Positions 36,776 through 47,905 are shown, counted from the stretch's first letter. The stretch: 64,000 nt of DNA from Ipomoea triloba (GCF_003576645.1 NC_044923.1:3609178-3673177); one strand, 5' to 3'. The notes: a model not told the origin generated them from the sequence alone. Made by a program: numbers and translations.

Positions 36776-37522
36776 GATTACTAATAATTGCCAAGTATGC
36801 CTATATTATTACATTAACATTAAATCCATTAAGAATTAAGAAACCGCCTAATGTTATTTGGAAAGTTGGCTAGTTGATTACTGGTTGTTGATTATCGAGA
36901 TTAGCCTTTGGAGATAGGATAACTTCCATATATCTTATCTTATGATTATGAGTTTTAAAAGAAAGAATAGTTGATTATAGGTTAAGTTGTTAATTCTCGG
37001 GATTACAAAATATGTTGGTAAGTCATTCTTTTATATGTACATGCGATTTTCAGTTCGATTTTAACTGGAGCAGTCTATTAACCTCTTTAGTTTGTGTAGC
37101 CAACTATGAGCAACTTATGTTGATTTATTTTATTGTGATCTTTTTGTCGACTAAGATCACAAAACAGATTTATCAAATGCACATCCTCGAGTAATGGTTT
37201 AAAGTTTTCATTGTCACTTAAGCAAAAAAGTTGATTGAATTGCCCAAAAAGGTAGCTAACTAAATAAAACATAATATTCGTATCAAAATATCATGAGTTT
37301 AATTATTGTCAAAGTTCGTTGCACCTGATCTTTATCAATAACAAAAGAGGAATAATTATTATAGGAGGCATTCTTGGATAGAATAATGGAAAGCATGCTT
37401 GACATACGTACACATGAAATGGTGATAGACATGAATCAATTAATGTATTATTATGATCTCAAAGAAATTTAAAAAGTCTTGGTACATATTATTTAGGCAA
37501 TTGTAGTTTATAAAGTTAGCAT
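36776..37522. other. intergenic, downstream of amylase 1
   Basis: AT-rich sequence with no gene. It contains degenerate TTAGTTTGTGTAGCCAACTA-type pieces that also occur in introns of neighbouring genes. The 3' UTR and polyadenylation region of the amylase gene must lie here, but no clear signal stands out. Confidence 0.5.
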
Positions 37523-39636
37523 TTATGCCTTTTGCTCCCACACGGCATAGTCTTGTCCAGACGTAGCGAGACTAAAACCAGGTGGAATAAGGTTTCCAGC
37601 ATCTTTTGGTCCAATCTTCACTATAACTTTGTCACCAATCTTTGCCACATAAAGATCTGCATCAGCCGCCAAAATTTCTATGCCACTTGTTTCACTAATC
37701 CCATTAGAATTCCTAATTGAAATCAATTTTGAAATCTCATCCTTCATCCCCCAATCAAAGAAATGATCATAGAACTGCCAAACAAACAAATAAAATCCAG
37801 TCAGTAACCAAGTTAGTATTATGTGCAATGTGTAAAAATGTAAAAAAAATCAGTTTGGTTGACGTGAGTGGCCGTGCACTCTTATTCTTTAAGAGAGGTC
37901 GGGAATTTGAACCCCTTCTAGTACAGAAAAATCAATCTGACCAGCACTTTCAAATAATGATTAATCTGAGTATGGTACGGACATGCTCAGGACATCTCAT
38001 TGTCTGACCCGAAAAAAATGTAGGAATAAAAGTTTAATTACCACGGACGGGATTCCGGGGTGGGTGAGAATATAGGCATATCCCTGGATAACCTTATCCC
38101 TGGGGAAAGGCCAGTGGCTTTGTGTTGATCCGGTGTCATGGTTATCAATAAAAGTGACAGCATTTTTGGGCGAAATTCCGATCAATCCCGATGGCTTTCC
38201 GGCGGAATCTTTCAACCTCCCTAGCTCCCCTAACACAGCAGCCTGAAGAATTCCTTTGGTGGTGAAATCAAAGGCGGTAGCAACGCCACCCGCACCCTGC
38301 ACCCACTGGGATAACTCATTCCTGTGCTTATCCTGGTTATAATCCGGTTTCCCATCCGAACCATAAGTCATATCGTTCCAAAATTCACCGACGGCGAACT
38401 CCGGCGAAGTGTTCTCCATGTAAATCTTGGAAATGCTAGCGGCGTATCCTCTCACGAAATCGAATCTCCAGCCATCGAATCCAATCTCAGACTTGAGCCA
38501 ATTCATCCAATCCGATAACTCCTTTTGTACCCTGCATTAGGGCACAAAATCATTCTCAATTAATTTTAAAAATTGGCCTTATACCTTTGATAAGGTTTCA
38601 TTTATTTATAAGAACGAACCACAAAAATCTAAAATTGGCCTGCCTGGGGTTAAGATGGTCGATATCCGGAGCGCCGCCGAAGTCGCCGCCGGTGTCGTCG
38701 TTGCCGGTGCCGTCGGAGTATTCAGTGTCGCCTCTGCAGATAAGGCCTGGGCCCCAGTCGAGGCGATCATCGGCCGTGCCACCTTCGAAGATACAGTAGA
38801 TTCCTCGGCTGTCTTTATAGTCCGCGCATCTATGGTTGATGACGATGTCGGCAACGGCTTTTATCCCCTTGTCGTGAAGCGCCGCCACCAAAGCTTGTAG
38901 CTGTTGCTTATTTCCATACTTGGATCCATCCAGATCATATAGCCTTCCCGGCATATACCCTGACACCAAAAATTGTTGGAGTTTAGTAAATAAGATTAGT
39001 TGATAATGAAGATTTGGGACAATCTCAGTCAACTTGGTGGGATTGTACTGTTAGTTTGGTAACTAGATCAGAATATTACAAATTTCACTTCTTTCAAGGA
39101 TAACTTGTTGACTTTTTTTTTATTTGAACTGACCAATTATGAACAAATTTTACTATATCTTTTTCAGTACCAACATATTATTTCCATTCTGTATTATTTT
39201 CTGTATGTCTACTTTGACAACCAATTTTACCACTACTTGAAATATAATTTAATTAGTTTTACTTGCACTATTGCTATACACCTTCTGATTTTGAGTTTCT
39301 TTCATTGCTCAAAAAAAATGGGAAAAGAGGTACCTTGTGGAGCAACGGACTGGGAGGGTGGTGGGAGCCAAACATGAGTAATCCCAGCATTAGCCAAGTC
39401 AGGGACCAAATTTATGAGGGAGTTATACCATCCACCTTGCTGCTTGTTGGATTCCCAGTTGAAACCCTAAACCAAACAACATCAAAACCATATATATATA
39501 TATATATGCATATACAGAGATGAGATGAGATAATATATGGTGGGATGGATGATACCTGGAATAACACACTAGAACCAATTGCTGGAGCAAAAATGGAGGC
39601 AAGACAGAAGCAAGAAAGAAACTGAAAAAGATTCAT
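37523..39636 (-). CDS. secreted alpha-amylase (GH13), intact five-exon gene
   Basis: Endo-hydrolysis of alpha-1,4 bonds of starch; secreted. Exons on the minus strand: 39636-39556, 39466-39334, 38959-38644, 38531-38042 and 37774-37523, giving 423 residues, the usual plant AMY1 length. Residues 1-27 form a hydrophobic signal peptide ([16 protein letters not shown]...). GH13 regions: ADIVINHR (108-115), GWRFDFVRG with nucleophile Asp201, AVGEFW with acid/base Glu226, and [11 protein letters not shown] with Asp309. The spacing agrees with barley AMY1 (Asp180, Glu205, Asp291). The C-terminal beta-sheet domain ends in DYAVWEQKA. All junctions keep frame; three introns are GT-AG and intron 3 is GC-AG. 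Intron 4 (37775-38041) contains a short SINE-like piece with a GAATTTGAACCCC box. A paralogue lies 1.4 kb upstream in the same orientation, so this is a tandem pair. Confidence 0.93.
38532..38643 (-). other. GC-AG intron of amylase 1
   Basis: Frame and protein similarity force the exon end after CCCCAG, followed by GCAGGC, so the donor dinucleotide is GC rather than GT. The acceptor is TAATGCAG. The junction joins [13 protein letters not shown], which the paralogue encodes without interruption. Confidence 0.75.
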
Positions 39637-39701
39637 TTTTGTGGAATATAGTATTGATTAATCCCAGATGAGATGTTGAGAAGTGGTGATGAGAGTAAGG
39701 G

Positions 39702-39712
39702 AGTTATATAGG
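39702..39712 (-). promoter_or_regulatory. TATA box of amylase 1
   Basis: CCTATATAACT on the minus strand, about 70 bp upstream of the start codon. The paralogue has the same CTATATAACC at a similar distance. Confidence 0.65.
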
Positions 39713-41087
39713 TGGGAAGTTTGAGTTTGAATACAGACTTGCAGCCGTGTAGCTGAGTCACAAAAATCTTGGTTTCACACTCTATGCGTCTTTTGGGGGA
39801 CCGTTACATTTCTCAGTTTATTTCTTTGTTAAGCGTTTCTAATCTAACTTTCTATATTAAAGCAAATTTCCAACTAGGAATTGATATCAAATAAATGCTT
39901 AAACATATATACCATATTTAATTAGTACTGAAGATCAGATCAGAGCTAATTGTGAATTGGTATTGGCCTGGCTTCATCTGATCTGGTTTCCTTTACGTTC
40001 AATCTACTGAGGAGTTTGGGCGGTAAGGTTGGCAAAATGACGAATACATACGGTAAAGTTCATTGGATAACTCTCAAACCTGCTAAAGCCAACACAAACA
40101 AGAGGCTTTCACACTTTATATGGCTTAAAACATTGCATTTCCATGAATTCTAGATTGCTGACGTTTGCAGATACAAACATCCCGGTTTTCTAGGTTACTT
40201 ATAGCTTATCAGTTCAAACTAATTAAAAAAGTTCTTCTTAGAGCATTCACATAAGTGGATTACTCACGGTTTTTAAGAACAAAATGTCAACTTGGAAGAG
40301 AGAAGTGCATGAGAGATTGAGAGAAAATCATCCTGCAAGTGAAGAGTTTATTCTGACATTTGGAACCCACACCAATTTTATACCACATGTGATAGTCATC
40401 CATGGCTGTCACTCTTGCACCCGCGCCTGACAAAGCCTTTTAACTTTCTTTCTTTTTTTTTAAATCAATTTTGTTTTTTTTCCTGGTCTCCCATTTTTTC
40501 TTTCCTAATCGCACTTACAAAAACTTCTCAAAATCACAAAAGATCTCCATTATTATGGATGCTCTTAGCTCCCACTGAGAGTCGAATTTAGAAAGTTGTG
40601 GCTATTCTTAATCGTTATATTGTGGATCAAGGTAGATCACTAACATAAAATTAACTTTTAGTATATTAATAATTAAATGTTCATTTTTTAGTACATTGAA
40701 CATTTATTTTTTGAAAATTCATTTTTAGTGTATTGAAGGTTTATTATTTGGTATATTATCTAAAAATGAGCGTTCAATACATTAATAATGAAACTTCAGC
40801 TTGCCACCAAGTTAATTGCCTGACCAGTTCAACTTGATTAACAGCTAATGTAATATTGCATAACAAGTTATCTAAATTGTCTGATATGAAATCAAAAGAG
40901 GAAGAGTATAGTGCCTGGAAGCATATATGATTAACTGGATTGATAAAAGCTTTATTATTTGTTTTGCAGTTGTGATATCAGATACAACATTTATTGCAAA
41001 CAGGAATTATTTCTTAGTATCAGATTGACGAGAGATATTTATTTATTTCAAATTGTTGATTATATTGATGGATGGAGATTTGTAGAC
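39713..41087. other. intergenic region between the two amylase genes
   Basis: Holds the upstream region of amylase 1. A TAACAAA box on the minus strand (39825-39831) resembles the gibberellin response element of cereal amylase promoters, and a TATCCA box lies at 40064-40069. Near 40660-40790 there are short repeats of ATTAATAATT and GTATATTGAA type. The 3' flank of amylase 2 contains AATAAA on the minus strand near 41042-41050. No other gene is seen. Confidence 0.5.
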
Positions 41088-41493
41088 TCATGTTGGTTTC
41101 TCCCACACTGCAAAGTCTTTGCCACTTGCTGCGAGCTGAAAATCGGATGGAACAAGGTTTTTAAGATCACCATTTGGTCCAATCTTCACAATAACTTTTC
41201 CATTAATCTTTGCTATGTAAAGATCAGCATCAGCTGCCAAGATTTCCACAGGACTTGTTGCAGAAATGCCATTCTTGTTCCTGATAGATATCAGCTTTGA
41301 AATCGCATCCTTCAATCCCCATTCAAAGAAATGGTTATAAAACTGCAGCAAAAGAGACAAGACACTGATAATTAGACACTGTAAAACTTATGTTCGTTTG
41401 ATCATATATTAATCTTTTTTTTAGTCCAACGATTATAGGACATATTTAGTCACTCTCACTTGATTTCTGGTCACGGGCCTATATTTTAGACAA

Positions 41494-41722
41494 ATGACTT
41501 ATCTAGCAGGGCAAAATTGTCATTTTCTAATCCCTCTCTACAATGTTTGAGAATAAAATAATGAAAAAATGACAATTTTACCAGTTAAGATAAATCACTA
41601 AAAATCAAATTGTAGGCAAGCAACTTATTTTGAAGGGTAAAATTGTCATTTTTAATCACCTCTCCAAGAAGTTTAAGACAAAAGTAATAGAAAATGACAA
41701 TTTTACCCTTTAAGATAAGTCA
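41494..41722. mobile_element. small foldback MITE in the last amylase 2 intron
   Basis: GACTTATCTAGCAGGGCAAA on the left pairs with TTTACCCTTTAAGATAAGTC on the right. Two more internal inverted copies of the ATTGTCATTTT/AAAATGACAATTTTACC core lie between. About 228 bp with no coding capacity. The target duplication is not clear. Confidence 0.6.
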
Positions 41723-41880
41723 TCAGTAATTAATAGTTGAGTTAATTCCAGCAATGGTTCCCCGACTATGTCAATTTTTCAAAATTGGTCGTCGTCTTTT
41801 AATTTGGACAAAAAAGACACTTAGCTTTCAAATTTGTTCCAGTAATGGTCCTTCTGTTTATCGGCAGTTAGCTAGGCGTT

Positions 41881-42189
41881 ATGTTAGGGGGTAAAATAGT
41901 CTTTTCATTAAATAGTCTTCTTCTTCCTCCATCCTGGTGGTATGCAGCCATTCTTCTTCCTCCATTCGTGTATCGCAGCAATAACTACTCCATTTCCCTC
42001 TTCTTCTTTCTACTCCTTTCAACCACAAATGCCCAAACCAAATATATGAACGCCAGAAACAACTTCATCAACCAGTTCTTGGTGCCGCATAACGCCGCCC
42101 GGTCAGCGCTTCACCTCCGGCCACTGGTGTGGGACAAGAGGCTCGAGAGTGCACTGTCTTTGACCAAGAAAACCAACCTGCAGAGTTAG
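41881..42189 (+). pseudogene. captured PR-1-like (CAP superfamily) 5' fragment
   Basis: A 102-codon open frame. The ATG lies inside the MULE inverted repeat. From about residue 38 there is a hydrophobic signal-like stretch (ISLFFFLLLSTTNAQ), then NFINQFLVPHNAARSALHLR and PLVWDKRLES, the conserved start of the CAP/PR-1 domain. Similarity stops there. The rest of the domain, with its usual HYTQVVW motif and cysteines, is absent, and the frame ends after unrelated residues. It is a truncated capture, unlikely to be functional, although an expressed chimeric peptide cannot be excluded. Confidence 0.72.
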
Positions 42190-42605
42190 AGGTAACTAAT
42201 ACATATTCTTGGAATGGATTGGGCTTGGCTTTTTCTCTTTCACTATGAACACAAAAGCAATTACAAGAAATAGTCAAGGGCAAAAACTTCCATGCAAATC
42301 ATGAAAATTTTTACATAAAAAATTATTGAAAACCATAGAGCTTTGGCGCACAAATTTTTCACGCATATGCGTCACTGCGAACACCTGAATTTGAGGGTGA
42401 GGCGACGAGAGCGATGTTGCTGGGCTGCTGTCGAGCTCTGGTGCACGGACAATTGTGGATCGGAAGAAAAGGCACTGGCGGCGGCTTTTCGCGAGCCTCT
42501 GTAGCAATTCCAGGGCCTATTTGTTGTAGTTTGTATGTTTTCTGATGAACCGAGATAGGGAATTTTAGCTTGGCCTTAAAAAAAATTGGATCTTGATCCT
42601 TTAGA

Positions 42606-42861
42606 AGCTTGGTGGGGGTAGAACACTAGAACAGTGGTTAATTAAATTAGGGTTGTGAGTGTGTAGAGAAGAGTTGTTATTTTGGGGGTTTTCTTTCTTG
42701 TTCTTTCCAATTTCAGTAATTTATGGTTGGATAGACACCATCTGGTTGCTGTGGAGATTTGGGAATTGCTTCATTGTTGTATCAGTCTTTAGATGTCCGG
42801 AATGTGAATAAATGAGTAATTGAAACCACTGTTCTAGAGTTCTACCCCCACCAAGCTTAGT
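42606..42861. repeat. nested inverted repeat inside the Pack-MULE
   Basis: AAGCTTGGTGGGGGTAGAAC on the left is complementary to GTTCTACCCCCACCAAGCTT on the right, with the pairing extending over about 35 bp and a 190-bp interior. It could be a nested MITE or a second inverted part of the host element. Confidence 0.6.
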
Positions 42862-44786
42862 AGAGGAAATGACCATTTTAACCCTTCACTTAACGTCTAT
42901 TTAACACTTGGTTAACAGAAGGACTAATGATGGAACAATTTTAATAGTCAAGGGTTTAATTCGTCCAAATTAAAAGACGAGGGTCAATTTTGAAAAATCA
43001 ACATAGTCGGGGACCATTGCTGGAATTAACTCTTAATAATTTGATAGAACAGATCAAATATTTCAACAATTTAAAAATTATGAAACCAAATGTAAAAAAA
43101 TTAAATCAAATATAAAAATAATCTCATAATTATTGGACCAAAAGTAAAAAAAAAAAAAAAAAAATCATTAATCTCACTATCAATTTAAACTTTTAGTTAC
43201 CTAGGATGGTATCCCGGATGGGTGAGGATATAAGCGTATCCCTGCAAAACCCTGTCGTGGTTAACGGCATCATCAGTGGAAGTGGTGAACGGCCAAAGCC
43301 TCTGCGACCAAGTATCATGGTTGTCGATGAAAGTCACGGCATTCTGCGCCAAAACTCCGATCATCCCCGACGGCTTTCCGGCAGCATCTTTCAATCTCCA
43401 GAGCTCGGTGTTATTCAGCGCGGCCTGAAGAATCCCCTTGGTCGTGAAATCGAACGCCGTCGCAGCCCCGCCGGCGTTCTGGACCCACCGGACAAGCTCA
43501 TTGCGATGAGCGTCCTGGTTGTAATCCGGATCGGGAACTATCCCCGGCGATAGATCGTTCCAGAATTCTCCGACCGCGAATTCCGGCTTCGTGTTGTCCA
43601 TGTAGATCTTAACGGCGGCGAATCCCTTGACGAAATCGTAGCCCTTGACGAAATCGAATCTCCAGCCGTCGAATTCGAGATCGGATTTGAGCCAATTCAT
43701 CCACTCCGAGATTTCTCGCTGCACCTTAGGGCTGCGGTGATCGATGTCCGGCGCGTTCCCCCACGTGTCGCCGGTGTCGGGATTTCCGGTGCCTTCGAAC
43801 GCGGAATCGTCGCCGCAGATCTCGGATGGGCCCCAGTCGAGTTTATCGTCGGGAGTTCCGCCTTCGAAGATGTTGATCACTCCTCTGCTATTGGCTCTCT
43901 CGGCGGCTCTGTGATTTAAGACAATATCGACTACGCTTTTGATTCCTCGGCTATGGAACGCGTCGTTTAGGGCTTTTAGCTCCTTTTTGTTTCCGTATTT
44001 TGAGGTATCCAAATCGTACATTCTTTTCGGCATATATCCTTGGTCGTCCCCTTCCCGGGCGTTGGACGGCGGCGGGAGCCAAACGTGGGTGATTCCGGCG
44101 TCGGCCAAATCTGGGACTTTGGTTATTAGCCAGTTCCACCATCCTCCTGCCTGGTCTTTTGACGTCCATGTAAATCCCTGCAAAAAAGAGCCATTAGTGA
44201 TCACTTTCACTCATTAGGTCAAAGGTGCTCAAGAAGAAGACCGGGACCATCCAGTCAAATTGCTAGGACTGTTGGTTTTGTATTCACAAGATTTTAAATT
44301 TCAGAGTGACATCAGTTTGAGCAAGTCAATTAGTTTATCGGTCTTTTGGTTTAAACTTGACCAGTTGATCAGTTGGCTTATTACTCTTTTAGTTTGAGTT
44401 GATCAACCATGACAATTTAGGCTAATTTTTTTTAAATCTTTTCTAACATAAAATATTAAGGTTTAGAATATTTAAGCTGGTGTTGAACATATATAATATA
44501 TAAACATAAATGTACAATCCAACTATCAATTTCGGTTTTTAGTTGAGATGGAGCATGTTTCAATTGTTGGAGAAAAACTTACAAGGCTCCATACTCATAG
44601 AGTTTTTTTAGTTTCGTGCATTTACTATGAAAGAGCTGAGCAAGTACCTGGAATAGGACTGTTGAAGAAGAGAGTAGAGGCAAAAGAAAGAAAGCAATAC
44701 AGAATAAAGAAGGATAAAAGGAGGACTTCATTATTGTTAGTGGGATTTTGTTTGACTCCTTGATTGATGTATGTATGCAAGGATGT

Positions 44787-44796
44787 GGTTATATAG
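44787..44796 (-). promoter_or_regulatory. TATA box of amylase 2
   Basis: CTATATAACC on the minus strand, about 55 bp upstream of the start codon at 44731. Confidence 0.6.
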
Positions 44797-44799
44797 AGG

Positions 44800-45960
44800 G
44801 AGAAATAGAGCTGGAAAGTTCCAGCTTAACTTTTCTTCAAGAAAATGTAGACAACATTTTTTTTTTGAAAAACAAATGTAGACAACATTAAAGTTAGGTA
44901 AATGTTGAAATTAACCTGGAAACCTTAGCTTGATTATTCTTTGAGAAGATAATTGTAGGTGATTGCGGTGTAATTAATTAAAGTAATTTAGTCACTCAAT
45001 TATATTTTCGGGTGTAATTGAATGACTTGTTTAAACCTCATTCATTTTTCTTGGGTATTTCAAAAATAGAGTTAAACAATTTCTTGCCTCACGCCGCCGC
45101 GTCTGTCTTCTGACTAACTTGCTTGGTGTTGGAAGAAATGATGATATGATGAATATTCATTCAATTTTCTGATATTAATTGTTGATTAAGACTCAAGCGC
45201 AGGCCCTAGCTACACCGCCTTAAAGTCAAACACAACCATTTGGAAGCTCATTTCTGATATATATTTTTTGCATGTCAGTAATGGAAGATTTGGAAGTTAA
45301 GTGGATATAAGATCTTGTGAGACATATTTAGTTTAGTATAGTTGTTTGTTATTTATGATATAAATTACAGAATAATACTCTTATCATGTGAAGTTTTTTT
45401 ACTGTGGTAACAGTGGGTTTACTTTAATTTGTAATACAAAAAAAGAAAAAAAGAAAAAAAAAAAGAGATTGTCTGTGGACATATTCAAATTTAATACCGT
45501 TTTGTGCGATACTTTGAATTTTGAAGAGTATATTTTAGAGAATTACATGGCGTTTAGTTGGGGGAGGGAAAGATCTCGGTAATGTGTTCAGAAACATTAG
45601 TGACATGAAATGATCTCAGTACTGTATCACTTGAAGATAAGATTAATTTCATAGTAATCAAAAGCAACGTAACATTATCTGGAAATTCCCTTGCCTTTAC
45701 GTCTTAAATACGGGAATGGGCAATTTCAATTGCTCCGATCCTAATTCCAAATAGGCTGCATGCCACCTTCCAATAACTGCGTTGTAAAATTATGATACAA
45801 AGTCGTCCACATATTGTCCTCATTTGCGGCTTTCCGTATAAAGTCAAGACATGATCGAGACATTATTCATCCATCTATATGCCTGTCAATACTGAATAGG
45901 GCTGAATTTAGACCATCCCAGTTATTACTAAAATAAGTACATAAATATCACAAATAAGAG
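44800..45960. other. upstream region of amylase 2, no gene
   Basis: Contains, on the minus strand, TAACAAA (45345-45351) followed 37 bp closer to the gene by TATCCAC (45301-45307), the order found in cereal gibberellin response complexes, though about 500 bp above the TATA box. A purine-rich run lies near 45440-45465. No open frame is convincing. Confidence 0.4.
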
Positions 45961-47380
45961 CAGCCATATTAATTGTGTTTTTTGTTAGCTTAAGGGGGAG
46001 AGAGAAACAAAAAAATAAATAAATAAATAAAAAGTGTTATCTGCTTATGACATGGATGCCCAATGAGAGCGTGAAAGGCACACGTCCATTGGGTTCGCAC
46101 GTTCCACTAGTGTGGCTCACATTTCTTCTTCTCCTTCTTCGGTTAAATCTAAAAAAATGTGTCTAAAAACCTGATTTGCAAAACAACCTCACAAACATTC
46201 TATCTCCACTTTTATTCGGAGAGAAAATATTTTGAACCCGTACAGGCGGTCCAACCTTCCTACGAAATTTCGAGGTTTGCAACATTGTTCTAGAGCTTTC
46301 TTGCATTAGCATCTCATAGTTTAATTTGTAGAATAGTCTAGAGGTATGTACATAGCAACTAGAGGTTGTAGAGATGCTTAGAACATTATAGAATTTTAGA
46401 GAATCTCCATGCTTGCATAGAGAATTTTGGAAGATTCTAGAGAGTAATCTTAACCATAGGATTAAATAGATCTCCATCTTCCATTGAAGAGGAGGAAGTA
46501 ACCCTCCAAGAGTTCAAGCAATACAAGATCCTTATAAAGCTTATAAAATAAATAAAATTAAAATAATAATAAAAAACAGTATGACAAAAGAAGAATAAAG
46601 ATCAACTTAAATTTTTTTTTCACAAACTGAAAGTGTCACCTATAAGTATTACGGAGTATTTTGTTAGCCATGATGAAAAGAAACATTAGACAAAATGATC
46701 ATACCAGACAAATATACTCCAACTAGATCAAAATACAAAGAAAGAAAGTTAATGGCATGATGAACAACAAAATATGAGAGACCAATATGCATGCAAGATC
46801 AATATGCATGCAACACGATGAAACTAATAGAGGAGAAATAAAATAATTGGCCTAAAATCTTAAATAATGAATACATCTTTAAAGAAGCCATAGACTAGTG
46901 CTACAGTCCACATAGTATTTTTGAGTTGATTGGGAATTCCTTGAGTCAAAAACTCATTCCATACCAACATTGATGTTTTATAGAGGAAGTCCTTCATGAT
47001 TGCTTAGGTTTTTCTGAAGACTAAGCATAATAAGATAGGAATAGCTGAAAAAGAAGTTCTTGGTGAGATCCAAGGTGCTTAGTAGTTTCTTGTACCTATG
47101 ATAATTAAAAGATAAAAACACTAAAAACAACAAATTCCCCTGCAACCCTGGTGATACCTTGCCTCATTCAAAAAGTATGAGGAAGAAGGATTGAAGTGAT
47201 GGTAAAATTAAAATTGATTGGATTAAGAATTTATATGAAAAAAGACATGAGAAAGGAAGAAAAAATATTTTGCAAATTGAAAAATATTCAGGAAATATAA
47301 GGGAAATCCTAATATTTCCATATTTTCTTATAATTTAAGAGTTTGATTCCTAATAAAAAATCTATACTTAGATACAAGTT
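45961..47380. other. intergenic, unclassified
   Basis: AT-rich. Between about 46170 and 46500 the minus strand is rich in TCTAGA/ATTCTA words and holds a TATTTAA box, reminiscent of a decayed LTR, but no ends or partner copy can be shown. Nothing else is recognisable. Confidence 0.4.
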
Positions 47381-47389
47381 ATTACTCCA

Positions 47390-47710
47390 AACCACTTCCG
47401 ATCACTCTTGCTGGTTAGGGAGATACAAGTTATTACTGCCAAGCCAGATCGCTCTCACTGGCTAGGGAGTGGGGGCTGGCTGTCTGGGTGATAGGGTAAT
47501 TGGGTAAATACCCAACCTGAACCACATGCATACGAGCGGACGCATGGAAGTCAAACTACCTGACGGAAGGGTGTTTTCTTGGTCAAGCTCAAGGCTTGGT
47601 TACAAAAACGCTATCTCCTAAGGGATGGGATGGTACGGGGCTTGACTTCTCACTACTCTACGAAGAAAGAGCCAACCTTTGACCGAGCCTACGGCCGAGC
47701 GAAGTGAGCT
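47390..47710. other. possible organelle-derived insertion
   Basis: GC content and word use differ from the surroundings (GGCTAGGGAGTGGGGGCTGG, GACCGAGCCTACGGCCGAGC), and the style resembles plant mitochondrial intergenic DNA. Two degenerate copies of a 40-45 bp unit (TTATTACT...GGTTAGGGAG) begin it. Recognition is by composition only. Confidence 0.3.
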
Positions 47711-47764
47711 ATGAGTGCACACACAAAATAAAAAACAAAACAAAACAAAAAACAAACAAACCAA

Positions 47765-47765
<1 letters not shown>

Positions 47766-47814
<49 letters not shown>
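47766..47814. repeat. (AAT)n microsatellite
   Basis: About sixteen AAT/ATA repeats, producing spurious poly-Leu and poly-Tyr frames on the opposite strand. Confidence 0.95.
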
Positions 47815-47816
<2 letters not shown>

Positions 47817-47840
47817 TTTGGCTGAGGCCACCCTCAGCTC

Positions 47841-47905
47841 GGCCATGGTGGCTGAGGTAGTCCTTGGCCATGGTGGCTGAGGTAGTCCTCGGCCATGGTA
47901 GGTCC
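47841..47905. repeat. 25-bp minisatellite
   Basis: GGCCATGGTGGCTGAGGTAG units start at 47841, 47866 and 47891, a 25-bp period; the third copy is partial. Confidence 0.8.

Larger units (their letters stand above)
41739..43032. mobile_element. Pack-MULE with long terminal inverted repeats in the amylase 2 intron
   Basis: 1294 bp with terminal inverted repeats of about 170 bp, starting GAGTTAATTCCAGCAATGGT on the left and ending as the complement on the right (ACCATTGCTGGAATTAACTC). It is flanked by 9-bp direct repeats matching at 8 of 9 positions (TTAATAGTT at 41730-41738, TTAATAATT at 43033-43041), as expected for Mutator-like elements. There is no transposase. The interior carries a fragment of a PR-1-like gene (41881-42189), a second GC-rich piece of unknown origin (about 42370-42520) and a smaller nested inverted repeat (42606-42861). 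The cargo plus MULE ends define a Pack-MULE. Confidence 0.82.
41088..44731 (-). pseudogene. alpha-amylase paralogue, probably disrupted at the exon 2/3 junction
   Basis: GH13 amylase. Exons: 44731-44648 (28-residue signal peptide, MKSSFYPSLFCIAFFLLP...), 44177-43201 and 41342-41088. The catalytic motifs are present: [23 protein letters not shown] and FIDNHD. The long second exon corresponds to three exons of amylase 1. Oddities: DFVKGY is duplicated in the active-site strand ([12 protein letters not shown]); FIDNHDT is followed by WSQ instead of GSTQ; and about eight extra residues ([10 protein letters not shown]) follow WPF. The end of exon 2 reads CCGGGATACCATCCTAG before GTAACT, one base short of the expected Gly-Ile-Pro-Ser, and restoring that frame would put TAG at the splice site. 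Exon 3 (FYNHFFEWG...FAVWEKPT) is itself intact, so as given the last 84 residues cannot be joined in frame. A pseudogene is likely; a sequence error or unusual splicing is possible. Confidence 0.72.

Noticed and set aside
38598..38900. Plus-strand frames over the amylase exons
   Set aside because: Antisense shadows of GC-rich amylase exons on the minus strand.
42274..42507. 77-codon minus-strand frame in the Pack-MULE
   Set aside because: May be part of a captured leader, but no recognisable domain; kept only as part of the element.
46163..46477. 104-codon open frame on the minus strand
   Set aside because: No recognisable domain; the sequence is a TCTAGA-rich, LTR-like stretch and composition does not support coding.
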